Source: Hyphomicrobiales bacterium
GTDB lineage: Bacteria; Pseudomonadota; Alphaproteobacteria; Rhizobiales; Rhizobiaceae
Length of the DNA: 47,102 nt
Reading direction: 5' to 3'
Assembly: GCA_900468535.1 (NCBI GenBank)
Contig: UBTY01000038.1
Span: 1-47,102, forward strand
Position numbers and translations under genes: made by a program. The notes under the pieces are model-generated. The model saw nothing but the letters and a program-made list of their open reading frames with translations, had not been told where the DNA came from and ran no database searches. Every line of letters begins with the position of its first letter. Positions within the stretch are counted from its first letter, which is position 1. Below, in pieces: positions 16,797-25,195 of the stretch.

Positions 16797-17768
16797 TCAG
16801 GCTCCGACAGCGTGGCGCCGGTCCCCGACCTGCCTGGCGATAACACAGAGAAGTTCGAACATGACAGTGGCACCGGCAAGCGCCGTCATGCCTGCGAGGT
16901 CGAATGGCGGCGAGACCTCCACGACATCGGCCCCCACGATATCAACCCCGGCAAGCAAGCGGATCATTTGCTGCACCTCGCGGGTCGTGAAACCGCCCGC
17001 CTCCGGCGTTCCCGTTCCCGGTGCCATCGATGGATCGATGCTGTCGATATCAAAGGTCACGTAGGTCGGCAGGCCAGCGGCGATCTCGCGAGCTTCGCGC
17101 ATGACGTCCTCCGCACCGCGGCTGACGAACTCTTCCATGTAAATGATCCGGATGCCCTGCTCTTTCGCCCAGTCGTGTTCGCCGGGATCGTAGATCGACC
17201 CGCGGATTCCTATCTGGACGATCCGTTTCGGGTCCAGCAGCCCCTCCTCGATCGCCCGCCGAAACGGCGTTCCGTGCGTGTAAGGGTTGTCGCCAAAGTA
17301 ACGATCGTTCGTGTCGGAATGCGCATCGAAATGAATCAATCCGACTGGACGGTTTTTTGCCACTGCACGTAAAACTGGGAGCGTTGTCAAATGATCGCCG
17401 CCCACCGACAAGGGAATGGCGCCGGCAGCGACAATCTCGTTCATGCCGCTCTCGATGCGCTTCAGGCCATCCATGAGATCGATGGGATTGACGGAGAGAT
17501 CGCCGACGTCGGCGACATTCGCGATGCTGAATGGCCCGGTTCCCGACACATGATGGACGCGCCGCATCAGGCTTGACTGGTTGCGAACCTCACGCGGCCC
17601 GTGGCGAGCACCTGCCCTGTTCGTCGTGCCGCCGTCCCAGGGAATACCGACGAGCGCGATATCAAGCCCGGCCGCGGTCCGCACAGCCGGCAGACGCATG
17701 AAGGTGGAATGACCGGCGAAGCGAGGGACCTCTGCGGCATCGACCGGTTGATGGAAAGTTCCACTCAT
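16797..17768 (-). CDS. Ureohydrolase, guanidinobutyrase/agmatinase-like
   Basis: 323 residues of the arginase/agmatinase family, which hydrolyses a guanidino group to urea plus an amine at a dinuclear Mn or Ni site. All metal ligands are visible: H126 (GGDH), D148, H150 and D152 (FDAHSDTND), D240 and D242 (FDIDSIDPS). The N-terminus HQPVDAAEVPRFAGHSTFMR closely resembles P. aeruginosa guanidinobutyrase GbuA, so 4-guanidinobutyrate or a similar acid is a reasonable guess. The start is ATG 17768 with CAGGGAAAAACG before it. It is the last gene of the transporter/MBL/ALDH operon, consistent with urea release late in a pathway. Confidence 0.9.
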   Translation of the reverse strand: MSGTFHQPVDAAEVPRFAGHSTFMRLPAVRTAAGLDIALVGIPWDGGTTNRAGARHGPREVRNQSSLMRRVHHVSGTGPFSIANVADVGDLSVNPIDLMDGLKRIESGMNEIVAAGAIPLSVGGDHLTTLPVLRAVAKNRPVGLIHFDAHSDTNDRYFGDNPYTHGTPFRRAIEEGLLDPKRIVQIGIRGSIYDPGEHDWAKEQGIRIIYMEEFVSRGAEDVMREAREIAAGLPTYVTFDIDSIDPSMAPGTGTPEAGGFTTREVQQMIRLLAGVDIVGADVVEVSPPFDLAGMTALAGATVMFELLCVIARQVGDRRHAVGA

Positions 17769-17851
17769 CGTTTTTCCCTGTGATTGCAAGACTTGCCGCG
17801 CAATGTGCGATGCGGGCACTGCGCGCGCAAGCCCATGTTTTCACATTGCGA

Positions 17852-19285
17852 TCAAGCCGCGTCGGGACGATGAAGCGTCTTCACTTCAAGGAAATCCTCA
17901 AGGCCGAACATCCCGCCTTCCCGCCCATTGCCCGATTGCTTGTAGCCGCCGAAAGGGCTCCCGTAGCGATGCGGCGCACCGTTGATGTGAACCATCCCGG
18001 CCCGCAGCCGTGTCGCCACCCGCTCGGCGCGGATAGAGTCGCCGGTCTGGACGTAGGCTGCCAATCCGTAGCTGGTGTCGTTGGCGATGGCGATCGCTTC
18101 TTCCTCGGTGTCAAAAGGCATGATTGCCAATACCGGCCCGAACACCTCCTCGCGGGCGATGCGCATCTCGTTGTTGACGTCGGCAAAGATGGTCGGCTTG
18201 ACGAAGTAACCGGTCTCGAAACCTTCCGGCTTCCCGGCTCCGCCAACGAGGACGCGCGCACCTTCCGCGATCCCCGCATCGATCAATGCCTGCACGCGAC
18301 CGAACTGAATGTCGCTGACCAGCGGGCCGATATGCCCGCCTTCTTCGGTGGGGTTACCGACGCTGGCGCCACGACCGACGCGCTCGGCGATCTCCACAGC
18401 CTTGTCGTAAACGGACCTCTGTACCAGGAGGCGGGTCGGCGCATCACAGGACTGGCCGGAATTGTTGAAGCATTCGAGAACGCTGCCCGTGATCCGGTCT
18501 TCAAGATCCGCATCCTCGAAGACGAGGTTCGGAGACTTCCCGCCGAGTTCGAGCGTGACCCGCTTGACCGTGTCCGCGGCATCTTTGCTGACGGCGATAC
18601 CGGCACGGGTCGAGCCGGTGAAGGACATCATATCGACATCCCTGTGGCGCGACAGCGCCGCTCCGACATGGACGCCGTCGCCGTTCACGAGGTTGAAGGT
18701 GCCGGCGGGGAAGCCTGCCTCGTGCACCATTTCCGCGTAGAGCATGGCGTTGAGCGGCGTGAATTCGGAGGGCTTCAGCACGCAAGTCGACCCCGTCGCC
18801 AAGGCCGGAACGACTTTCAGCGCGATCTGGTTGATCGGCCAGTTCCAAGGGGTAATCAGCCCGCAAACGCCGATCGGCTCGCGCAGCAGAACGTCGCCAT
18901 TCGGCAGTTCATTCCGCATCTTCAGTTTCTTAAGGGCGTCGATGAACCCCTGCAGATGACCGACACCGACATCCGCCTGCTGTTCGCGACTCATCGTGAT
19001 CGGGGCGCCGAGCTCGAGGGTGATTGTCTGCGCCATTTCTTCGTAGCGGCGCTTGTAGATCTCAAGCAGCTTTTCCAGCAGCGCCAGACGTTCCTCGACA
19101 GTCGTCCGGCTGTAGGTCGCAAAGGCCTTCTTTGCAGCCGCGACGGCACGATCGATGTCAGCCGGTGTCCCCATCGAGATAACAGCAACCGGCTTTTCGG
19201 TTGCGGGGTTGATGACCTCGAGGTCAACAGCTGCCAGTGGCGTTACCCATTCGCCGTTGATGTAGAATTTGCGCTTGTCGAGCAT
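17852..19285 (-). CDS. Aldehyde dehydrogenase, NAD(P)-dependent
   Basis: 477 residues, the usual length of the ALDH superfamily. The catalytic apparatus is complete: N148 in TPWNWP, E246 in VTLELGGKSPN and the nucleophile C280 in NNSGQSCDAPT. FTGSTRAG is the cofactor loop and EEVFGPVLAI the late motif. It oxidises an aldehyde to its acid in the cytosol. Sitting between the MBL hydrolase and the guanidinobutyrase-like gene, it could oxidise an aminoaldehyde or guanidinoaldehyde, as KauB-type enzymes do in polyamine and arginine breakdown. The start ATG follows GGGAGTGACGAA. No signal peptide. Confidence 0.92.
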   Translation of the reverse strand: MLDKRKFYINGEWVTPLAAVDLEVINPATEKPVAVISMGTPADIDRAVAAAKKAFATYSRTTVEERLALLEKLLEIYKRRYEEMAQTITLELGAPITMSREQQADVGVGHLQGFIDALKKLKMRNELPNGDVLLREPIGVCGLITPWNWPINQIALKVVPALATGSTCVLKPSEFTPLNAMLYAEMVHEAGFPAGTFNLVNGDGVHVGAALSRHRDVDMMSFTGSTRAGIAVSKDAADTVKRVTLELGGKSPNLVFEDADLEDRITGSVLECFNNSGQSCDAPTRLLVQRSVYDKAVEIAERVGRGASVGNPTEEGGHIGPLVSDIQFGRVQALIDAGIAEGARVLVGGAGKPEGFETGYFVKPTIFADVNNEMRIAREEVFGPVLAIMPFDTEEEAIAIANDTSYGLAAYVQTGDSIRAERVATRLRAGMVHINGAPHRYGSPFGGYKQSGNGREGGMFGLEDFLEVKTLHRPDAA

Positions 19286-19298
19286 TTCGTCACTCCCG

Positions 19299-20036
19299 TC
19301 AGATTTTCTTCTGTTTTTCGTTCAGCCAACCCGTGATCAACTCGCGATATCGTTCGCCGCTGAAACTTGGAAAGTGCCCGCCATGCACGACGCGGGCCGG
19401 AATGGTCAAAAGCCGTTCCATCGAGGCGAGATAGTCGGCGGCGTTGGAATGGTAGGTATCCTCGATCAGCGGCCCGTCATAAAGAATGTCGCCGGAAATC
19501 AGGGTCTGAGTCTCAGCTTCCCAAAGGGCGATGCCTCCCGGCGAATGGCCGGGTGTGTGGATGACCTCGAAGGTCCGGTCGCCGAGATCGATAACGTCGC
19601 CATCCTCGAGGATGCGTGTCGCCGGAGCTTTCTTCACGGCGTAGCATTTCGAGCAATATGGCTCGGGCGGCAGCGCATCGAAGATATCGTCGGTCACGTA
19701 CGGATCCGCGAGCGTATTTGCCCGCGTCGGGTTGGCCAACAGATCGGCCTCTGCTGAATGAACCGCGCGGCATTCGAATTCATGATGGCAGCCAATATGG
19801 TCGAAATGCGTGTGGCTAGCGACGGCGATCAGATCCCGCTCGGTGACAAGCGGCACCCATTCGCGCAGCGATACGACCCCCATGCCACTATCGACCAGCA
19901 TGTCACGGTCGCGCCCGCGCACATGCCAGACGTTGCACCGGTAGAACTCCTGAATGAAAGGCTCGGATATGAGGGTGATGTCATCCCCCAGCCGCTTCAC
20001 CTGGTACCATCTGTCCGGCGCGATACGTTCCATCAT
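19299..20036 (-). CDS. Metallo-beta-lactamase-fold hydrolase
   Basis: The 245-residue MBL-fold protein has the zinc motif SHTHFDHIG (H75, H77, D79, H80), the later histidine in HTPGHSPGG, the bridging aspartate in ISGDILYDG and the last histidine in VVHGGHFPS. Members include glyoxalase II, lactonases, quorum-quenching enzymes and many of unknown substrate, and I cannot choose among them. A Cys-x2-Cys pair in EPYCSKCYAV is unusual. It follows the transporter ATPase by 6 bp and precedes the aldehyde dehydrogenase by 13 bp, so it belongs to the catabolic operon. No export signal. Confidence 0.85.
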   Translation of the reverse strand: MMERIAPDRWYQVKRLGDDITLISEPFIQEFYRCNVWHVRGRDRDMLVDSGMGVVSLREWVPLVTERDLIAVASHTHFDHIGCHHEFECRAVHSAEADLLANPTRANTLADPYVTDDIFDALPPEPYCSKCYAVKKAPATRILEDGDVIDLGDRTFEVIHTPGHSPGGIALWEAETQTLISGDILYDGPLIEDTYHSNAADYLASMERLLTIPARVVHGGHFPSFSGERYRELITGWLNEKQKKI

Positions 20037-20042
20037 CTCAGC

Positions 20043-21137
20043 CTATGCCTGTTTCGAGGGCAAGGCTACGATATCGCCGACGTTGACGGCAAGCGCGACC
20101 GCTTGCCCTTCCGCTACCGCCGCTGATTGCGGCATATGCGCGACGATGCTCATGTCGGGCGCCGCCATGGGCGCAAGGTGGCAGCGGTAATGCGTGCCGA
20201 AGAAGGCGCTGCCGGATATTGTAGCCTGCCCCATGACTGTGACCGGCGCGTCTCCCTCGCCGGCCCGGCGAAAATGTTCCGGCCTGATGCAGAGTGTCGT
20301 CGCGTCGCCGGCCGATGGCACGCCTGCCGTAAAGCAGGCGCTTGGCAGGGCGACATTGCCCAGCCGGGTCTCCACAACCGCCCGGCCGCTGCCGACTTCC
20401 ATGACCTTGCCTGGAATGAAGTTCACTTCGCCCATGAATCCGGCCGAGAAGAGTGACCGAGGACGCATGTAGATTTCTGAAGGCGGCCCGAAATCCTCGA
20501 TCTTTCCCTGGTTCATAACCACGATCCGATCGGCAATCGCCATCGCCTCTTCCTGGTCATGCGTGACGTGAACGAAAGTCGTGCCAACACGCTTCTGGAT
20601 CGCCTTCAACTCGTCCTGCATCTGTCGACGAAGCTTGAGGTCGAGTGCACCGAGCGGCTCGTCGAGCAGCAAAACGTCGGGATCGACAGCCAGCGCCCGC
20701 GCGAGCGCCACGCGCTGCCGCTGCCCCCCTGAAAGCTCGTGGGGCTTCTTGTCGGCGGAAGCCTTGAGGCCGACAAGATCGAGAAAGCTCTTCGCCCGTT
20801 CCTCACGCTCCGTCTTGCCGACACCGCGCATTCGCAGGCCGAAACCGACATTGTCCTTCAGCTTCATGTGCGGGAAGAGCGCGTAGTCCTGGAACATCGT
20901 GGTCGTCGGGCGCTTTGCCGGCGGCACGTTGGTCATCTCCTTGCCACCGATCGCAATTCGTCCCGTGGTCGGCGACAGGAAGCCTCCGAGGATGGAGAGA
21001 AGCGTGGTCTTGCCGCAGCCGGAAGGCCCGAGCAGAACGATGAATTCGCCGGCATTGATGTCGAGCGAAACGTTGTCGAGCGCGGTGAAACCGCCGAAGG
21101 TTTTCGTGGCGTTTTCGATTGAAACCGGTGCGGTCAT
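20043..21137 (-). CDS. Spermidine/putrescine-type ABC transporter ATP-binding protein
   Basis: The 364-residue PotA-like ATPase has Walker A LLGPSGCGKTTLL, Q-loop FQDYALFPHMKL, signature LSGGQRQRVALARAL, Walker B LLLDEPLGALDLKLR and H-loop FVHVTHDQEEA. A C-terminal TOBE-type regulatory domain (about 240-364) follows. This subfamily powers import of polyamines and other cationic or amine compounds. It overlaps the second permease by 4 bp. The gene is followed directly by the MBL hydrolase, linking uptake with metabolism. Confidence 0.93.
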   Translation of the reverse strand: MTAPVSIENATKTFGGFTALDNVSLDINAGEFIVLLGPSGCGKTTLLSILGGFLSPTTGRIAIGGKEMTNVPPAKRPTTTMFQDYALFPHMKLKDNVGFGLRMRGVGKTEREERAKSFLDLVGLKASADKKPHELSGGQRQRVALARALAVDPDVLLLDEPLGALDLKLRRQMQDELKAIQKRVGTTFVHVTHDQEEAMAIADRIVVMNQGKIEDFGPPSEIYMRPRSLFSAGFMGEVNFIPGKVMEVGSGRAVVETRLGNVALPSACFTAGVPSAGDATTLCIRPEHFRRAGEGDAPVTVMGQATISGSAFFGTHYRCHLAPMAAPDMSIVAHMPQSAAVAEGQAVALAVNVGDIVALPSKQA

Positions 21138-21928
21138 GATTTCTTTGTCCTTCCGAACAGGAACAGTTCCAGCACGATCAGCAGGGTGACCGAAACGAGG
21201 AACACCAGTGAGCCGATGGCATTGGTCTTGGGGTTGAGACCGGACCGAAGCAGGCTCCAGATCTCGACCGGGAGGGTCACGTCGAAGCGCGACAGCAGGA
21301 AGGCGATGATGAATTCATCCCAACTGAACGTCATCGACAGGAAAAAGGAGGCAAGCAGCGACGGCAACAGCATCGGTGCCGTCACAAGCGCCATGACCTT
21401 CAAGTCGCTGGCTCCGAGATCGCGCGCCGCGCGCTCGATATTGATATGATGGTCGCCCATGGACGAATAGATGATCGCGAAGCAGAGCGGCAGATTGATC
21501 ACCACGTGACCGATGCCGACCGTCCAGAGCGAAAGGCCGATGCCCAGCACATTGAGGACGGTGAGCAGCCCGAGCGCGATGATCAGGTAGCTGACCGTCA
21601 TCGGCGCGATCAGCAGACCTCGTTGCCAGGCCGAGCCCGGCAGCTTGAAGCGCGCGAGTGCATAGGCGGCCAGGAACCCGAGAAGGCAGGCGACGAGGGA
21701 CGATAGCGTTGCGACGAAAAAGGAATGCTGCAGCGCGGACATCAGCTTGCGATCGGCAAAGACGGCCTCGTACCATTGAAGAGAGAAACCGTTGAAAGGC
21801 GGCACCGGCAGGCGCCCGTCCTGAAACGAGAAGAGCACAAGCACGATCACCGGCAGGAAGATGAAGCCGAAGATCAGGATGGCATAGACGCTGGAAACGA
21901 TATTGGCGGCTCTATCGCGCGTCATCAC
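21134..21928 (-). CDS. PotC-like ABC transporter permease
   Basis: The 264-residue inner-membrane protein has about six helices. The EAA loop RAARDLGASDLKVMALVTAPML is at roughly residues 170-190. FNGFSLQWYEAVFADRKLM near the N-terminus is typical of PotC-like permeases. It pairs with the PotB-like subunit and docks the ATPase. It overlaps both neighbours by 4 bp, the normal packing of potBCA-type operons. Confidence 0.93.
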   Translation of the reverse strand: MMTRDRAANIVSSVYAILIFGFIFLPVIVLVLFSFQDGRLPVPPFNGFSLQWYEAVFADRKLMSALQHSFFVATLSSLVACLLGFLAAYALARFKLPGSAWQRGLLIAPMTVSYLIIALGLLTVLNVLGIGLSLWTVGIGHVVINLPLCFAIIYSSMGDHHINIERAARDLGASDLKVMALVTAPMLLPSLLASFFLSMTFSWDEFIIAFLLSRFDVTLPVEIWSLLRSGLNPKTNAIGSLVFLVSVTLLIVLELFLFGRTKKS

Positions 21929-22794
21929 GTCCTCTCGATCTTCAGCCAGCGGGCGCAGGAAATGTATGCGGCGGTAACGGCCAGCATCAAAATGATGGAA
22001 AGCGCGGCAGCCATCGGGAAGTCCGCACGGCGGCCAAGCTGCAACATGATGATCTGCGGCAGGACAAGCTCATTGTTGCCGCCGAGAATTTGCGGCGTGA
22101 CATAATCGCCGATGCAGAGAACGAAAGTCAGGAACGCACCGGTCATGATGCCGGGCATGGTGAGTGGCAGGATGACATGCCAGAACGTCTGGAATGCATT
22201 CGCGCCGAGGTCGGCTGCCGCACGTCGGCAATTCGGCGAAAGCTGTACGAGATTGGCATAGATCGTCAGCGTGAGAAGCATGACGAAGAAGTGGACGAAG
22301 CCGATAACCGTTGCCGTCCGGTTGCTGGCAAGCTCCAGCGGCTCGGTGATGACGCCGATGTTGATCAGTGTCTGATTGATCACGCCGTTGCGCGACAGCA
22401 CCAGCAGCCAGGAATAGGATCTGACGACGTAGGACGTCCAGAATGGCAGGATCGCCAGGATCAACGCCGTTCGCTGATATTTCTTCGGCACCCGCTCGGC
22501 AATGATCCAGGCAAGCGGATAGGCCAGCAGGATCGAAAGAACAGTGACGATGGCAGTAATCTCCAGCGAGTTCGTCAGCCCGCGGAAGAGCGCGTCCTTT
22601 TCGAAGAAGGCGATATAGTTTCCAAAGTTCCAGACGCGGACGATAGAACCGCCCTGCTGCGCCCAGAGGCTCATGGCGACCATGAAGAGAAATGGGGCGA
22701 CAAAGAAGACGAGCGTCCAGATAAGCGCCGGGGCGACAAAGCCCCAGGCCTTCCGACGTTCGGTATCGTCAAGGGAAACAGCAGCCACGGACAA
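21925..22794 (-). CDS. PotB-like ABC transporter permease
   Basis: The 289-residue permease has about six helices. The conserved FWTSYVVRSYSWLLVLSRNG segment lies in the middle and the EAA-type loop RRAADLGANAFQTFWHVILPL toward the C-terminus, both characteristic of PotB-like subunits. It forms the channel with the next gene. It lies about 70 bp downstream of the binding-protein gene, with a strong hairpin in the gap. Confidence 0.93.
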   Translation of the reverse strand: MSVAAVSLDDTERRKAWGFVAPALIWTLVFFVAPFLFMVAMSLWAQQGGSIVRVWNFGNYIAFFEKDALFRGLTNSLEITAIVTVLSILLAYPLAWIIAERVPKKYQRTALILAILPFWTSYVVRSYSWLLVLSRNGVINQTLINIGVITEPLELASNRTATVIGFVHFFVMLLTLTIYANLVQLSPNCRRAAADLGANAFQTFWHVILPLTMPGIMTGAFLTFVLCIGDYVTPQILGGNNELVLPQIIMLQLGRRADFPMAAALSIILMLAVTAAYISCARWLKIERT

Positions 22795-22805
22795 GTCTCC
22801 GACTG

Positions 22806-22828
22806 CCCTCTCCCGACGAGGGAGAGGG
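22806..22828 (-). repeat. Intercistronic palindrome after the binding-protein gene
   Basis: A perfect 9-bp stem CCCTCTCCC/GGGAGAGGG with a 5-nt loop lies between the PotD-like and PotB-like genes. GC-rich palindromes of this composition recur between genes in many rhizobial genomes, so it may be one copy of a dispersed repeat. Without a T tract it probably protects the upstream message, favouring the binding protein. Confidence 0.55.
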
Positions 22829-22864
22829 TATGGTGATGGATGGCACTACGAAGGAAACGACGCT

Positions 22865-23959
22865 TCAGTGCTGCAGCATCTCGGTCCAGGCGTCCTGCAT
22901 CTTGGCATCCAATTCCGCGCTTGGGATTGGATAAAGCTGGGTGCGCTTCAGATAATCGGCCTGTTCATCCCAGCGCAAAGCGGTCTTCTGTTCGGCAGTC
23001 AGATGCTCGCCTGCCTTCGCATTCGCCGGCATTGCCCAGTAGCAGGACGACGTCGCGAGCCGCGCCTGCCCTTCCGGGCTGACGATATACTGCACGAACT
23101 TCAGGGCGAGGTCCTTTTTCGTCGAGTCCTTCATCACACCGATCGACTGCGCCCAGCGCACCGCGCCCTGCTCAGGAATGGTCCAGTCCAGATTGGGCTT
23201 ATCCTTGACCAGTCCAGCCGTCAGCCATTCGCCGCCGCCGAACACGATATCGACCTCGCCGGTGGCAAGCGCCGTCTGCGACGAGACCACATCGCTGACC
23301 TGCTTTGCATTGGCCTTGAGCGCGAACAGCTTATCCTTGATCGCCGGCATGTCGGCATCCGACAGGCTTGCCGTTGCCTTGCCTAGATCGATCCCGGTCA
23401 AACCGATCATCGGCAGGTAGTAGTCGTAGACGGCAATGCGTCCCTTGTATTTGTCGGACCAGAGCTTCGACATGTCCTTCATGTCTGCCGGATCAACCTT
23501 GGTCTTGTCGTAGGAGACGGTATTGTAGCCAAACTTCTCGGTGACGGCGTAGATCTTGCCGTCCCTGCTGTTGTTCGCTTCCATGCGCACTTCCGGGAAG
23601 ATATCCGCATTCGGCAGCGCATCGGCAGGCATCTCGGCAAGGATATCCTTGTCAACAGCGCGCTGTACGTCGACACCGTCGATAACCAGCACGTCCCAGT
23701 CTCCAGGACGCGACTGATCGATGATCGAAAGCCCGGCGCCGGTGCCCTCGTATTCCTTCAGGTTGACCTTGACGTTGTTTGCCTTCTCGAACGGCTCGAT
23801 CAACGCCGGGTCGGTATGATCGCACCAGACAAGTGCATTCAACTCGTCCTGCGCCAGAACCGGCGCGGAAGTCAGTGCCACAGATGCCGCGGCAAGAGCC
23901 AATGTCGCAGCCGAAGTCAGAAATCTGCGCGCAGATATGCCTGCAATAAGATTAGTCAT
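22865..23959 (-). CDS. PotD-like periplasmic substrate-binding protein
   Basis: 364 residues. A signal peptide with a twin Arg (SARRFLTSAATLALAAASVA) ends near SAPVLA, and the mature protein starts QDELNALVWCDHTD. The fold is the spermidine/putrescine-binding type (extracellular solute-binding family 8/1). DWDVLVIDGVDVQRAVD and EKFGYNTVSYDKTK are conserved regions, and GEVDIVFGGGEWL lines the cleft. It should bind a cationic or amine compound in the periplasm. First gene of the seven-gene catabolic operon; GAGGGCAACATC precedes the ATG. The exact ligand cannot be told by eye. Confidence 0.9.
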   Translation of the reverse strand: MTNLIAGISARRFLTSAATLALAAASVALTSAPVLAQDELNALVWCDHTDPALIEPFEKANNVKVNLKEYEGTGAGLSIIDQSRPGDWDVLVIDGVDVQRAVDKDILAEMPADALPNADIFPEVRMEANNSRDGKIYAVTEKFGYNTVSYDKTKVDPADMKDMSKLWSDKYKGRIAVYDYYLPMIGLTGIDLGKATASLSDADMPAIKDKLFALKANAKQVSDVVSSQTALATGEVDIVFGGGEWLTAGLVKDKPNLDWTIPEQGAVRWAQSIGVMKDSTKKDLALKFVQYIVSPEGQARLATSSCYWAMPANAKAGEHLTAEQKTALRWDEQADYLKRTQLYPIPSAELDAKMQDAWTEMLQH

Positions 23960-24008
23960 GATGTTGCCCTCTGGTCAGTAGCGCTCGTTCCGGCACCTTC
24001 ATGAAAAA

Positions 24009-24058
24009 AGATTGAATGAGTTCAATTTTTAAGTCAATATGAATTTTGAAGGCATTCA
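24009..24058. promoter_or_regulatory. Divergent promoter with TetR operator candidates
   Basis: On the minus strand TTGACT (24037-24032) and CAATCT (24014-24009) are 17 bp apart, a plausible promoter for the potD-like operon. A perfect inverted repeat ATTGAA-TGAG-TTCAAT (24011-24026) covers its spacer and -10. A second inverted repeat TGAAT-N9-ATTCA lies at 24040-24058, nearer the TetR gene. This fits repression of both directions by the TetR protein. Confidence 0.5.
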
Positions 24059-24076
24059 TTATTTGAAAGATGAGAC

Positions 24077-24703
24077 ATGACGGGACTGCGCGCCAAGCAG
24101 AAAGCCGATCGCAATCGCCGCATACTGGAAGCCGCAGCGAGCCTGTTTCGCGAGGTTGGCTACGACAGTGCGCGGATCGAGGATATCGCCGAACGCGCAG
24201 AGGTCTCGGTCGGCACTTTCTATAATTACTACGAGAACAAGGGAGACATTCTCGTCGCCACCGTTTCGATGGAAGTCGAGGAAGTGCTGGAATCGGGCAA
24301 GGCCATTGTCGAGAATCCTCCGGCCACGACACTCGATGCGCTCCAGGCCCTGATCGACCAGTATTTCGATCACTCGCTCGTCTATCTCAGCAAGGAAATG
24401 TGGCGCATCGCCATGGCGACGTCCATTCAACAGCCCGAGAGCCCGTTCAGCAGGCGTTACACGGAACTCGATGGGCGTTTGTGCGATCAGGTTTCGATGC
24501 TGGTGCAGAAACTGCAACTGCGCGGCGCCGTCATGCCGGGTATCGACGCGGTCGCCGTCGGGCAGATGGCCTTCAATAATCTCAACATGATGTTCATCGA
24601 GTTCGTCAGGGAGGAAGCGATGACGCTTGAGACGCTCAAGGAGCACGTGGCGAGACAGAACAGGCCGCTGGCACTGCTGATCAGCAGCCCAAGAATTCAA
24701 TAA
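24077..24703 (+). CDS. TetR-family transcriptional regulator
   Basis: 208 residues. The N-terminal TetR helix-turn-helix covers about residues 10-57 (RRILEAAASLFREVGYDS, then IEDIAERAEVSVGTFYNYYENK). The C-terminal ligand domain is of unassigned type. It is divergent from the PotD-like operon with about 115 bp between, and is followed by the NTF2-like and ureohydrolase genes. It most likely represses the catabolic genes until the substrate or a metabolite binds. Inverted repeats in the divergent region are candidate operators. Confidence 0.92.
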   Translation: MTGLRAKQKADRNRRILEAAASLFREVGYDSARIEDIAERAEVSVGTFYNYYENKGDILVATVSMEVEEVLESGKAIVENPPATTLDALQALIDQYFDHSLVYLSKEMWRIAMATSIQQPESPFSRRYTELDGRLCDQVSMLVQKLQLRGAVMPGIDAVAVGQMAFNNLNMMFIEFVREEAMTLETLKEHVARQNRPLALLISSPRIQ

Positions 24704-24718
24704 CAGGGAACCAAAGGG

Positions 24719-25111
24719 ATGGAACACCAGCAGGATGCCGTGCTTGCGGCTGCGGACAGCCTCGTCGACGCTTTCGGCAAGCATGATCGCGACAGATATT
24801 TCGCGGCTTTCTCGCCCGAAGCCACCTTCATATTTCACAATCTCGACCGACGGCTTGGCACGCGCGCCGAATATGAAGCGGAATGGGCACTCTGGGAGAG
24901 CCGTGACGGCTTTCGTGTGCGGGCTTGCCGCTCGAGCGATCGAGACGTCCGCATCGCCGGCCCGATTGCCATTTTCACCCACTCCGTCGAGACTGACCTC
25001 ACTTTCAACGGCGAACCGGTCACAAGCGCGGAGCGGGAAACGATCGTTTTCGAGAAGCAGGCGACCGGTGAGTGGCTGGCAATCCACGAGCATCTCTCGC
25101 CACGGCCTTGA
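24719..25111 (+). CDS. NTF2-like/SnoaL-like protein
   Basis: The 130-residue protein has the cone-shaped NTF2-like fold pattern: N-terminal helices (AAADSLVDAFGKHDRDRYFAAF), the strand ATFIFHNL, and C-terminal strands ending GEWLAIHEHLSPRP. Family members are small hydrolases, isomerases or binding proteins, and the active residues vary. It lies 15 bp after the TetR gene and about 85 bp before a ureohydrolase gene, so it is probably part of the same pathway. No catalytic role can be assigned by eye; histidines in the C-terminal IHEHLS are candidates. Confidence 0.75.
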   Translation: MEHQQDAVLAAADSLVDAFGKHDRDRYFAAFSPEATFIFHNLDRRLGTRAEYEAEWALWESRDGFRVRACRSSDRDVRIAGPIAIFTHSVETDLTFNGEPVTSAERETIVFEKQATGEWLAIHEHLSPRP

Positions 25112-25195
25112 GGCCCGCTGACCAGATGCGGCCCGGCTTGAGCAGGCGGCCATCATCAGAAATGCTATTAAGAACTGGGGAAGAAGGAATATGAA

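Noticed and set aside
17780..19336. A 518-codon open frame on the plus strand
   Set aside because: It lies antisense over the aldehyde dehydrogenase gene, whose motifs and length are complete. The antisense protein is rich in Arg, Asp and His with no fold pattern, as expected from GC-rich shadow frames.
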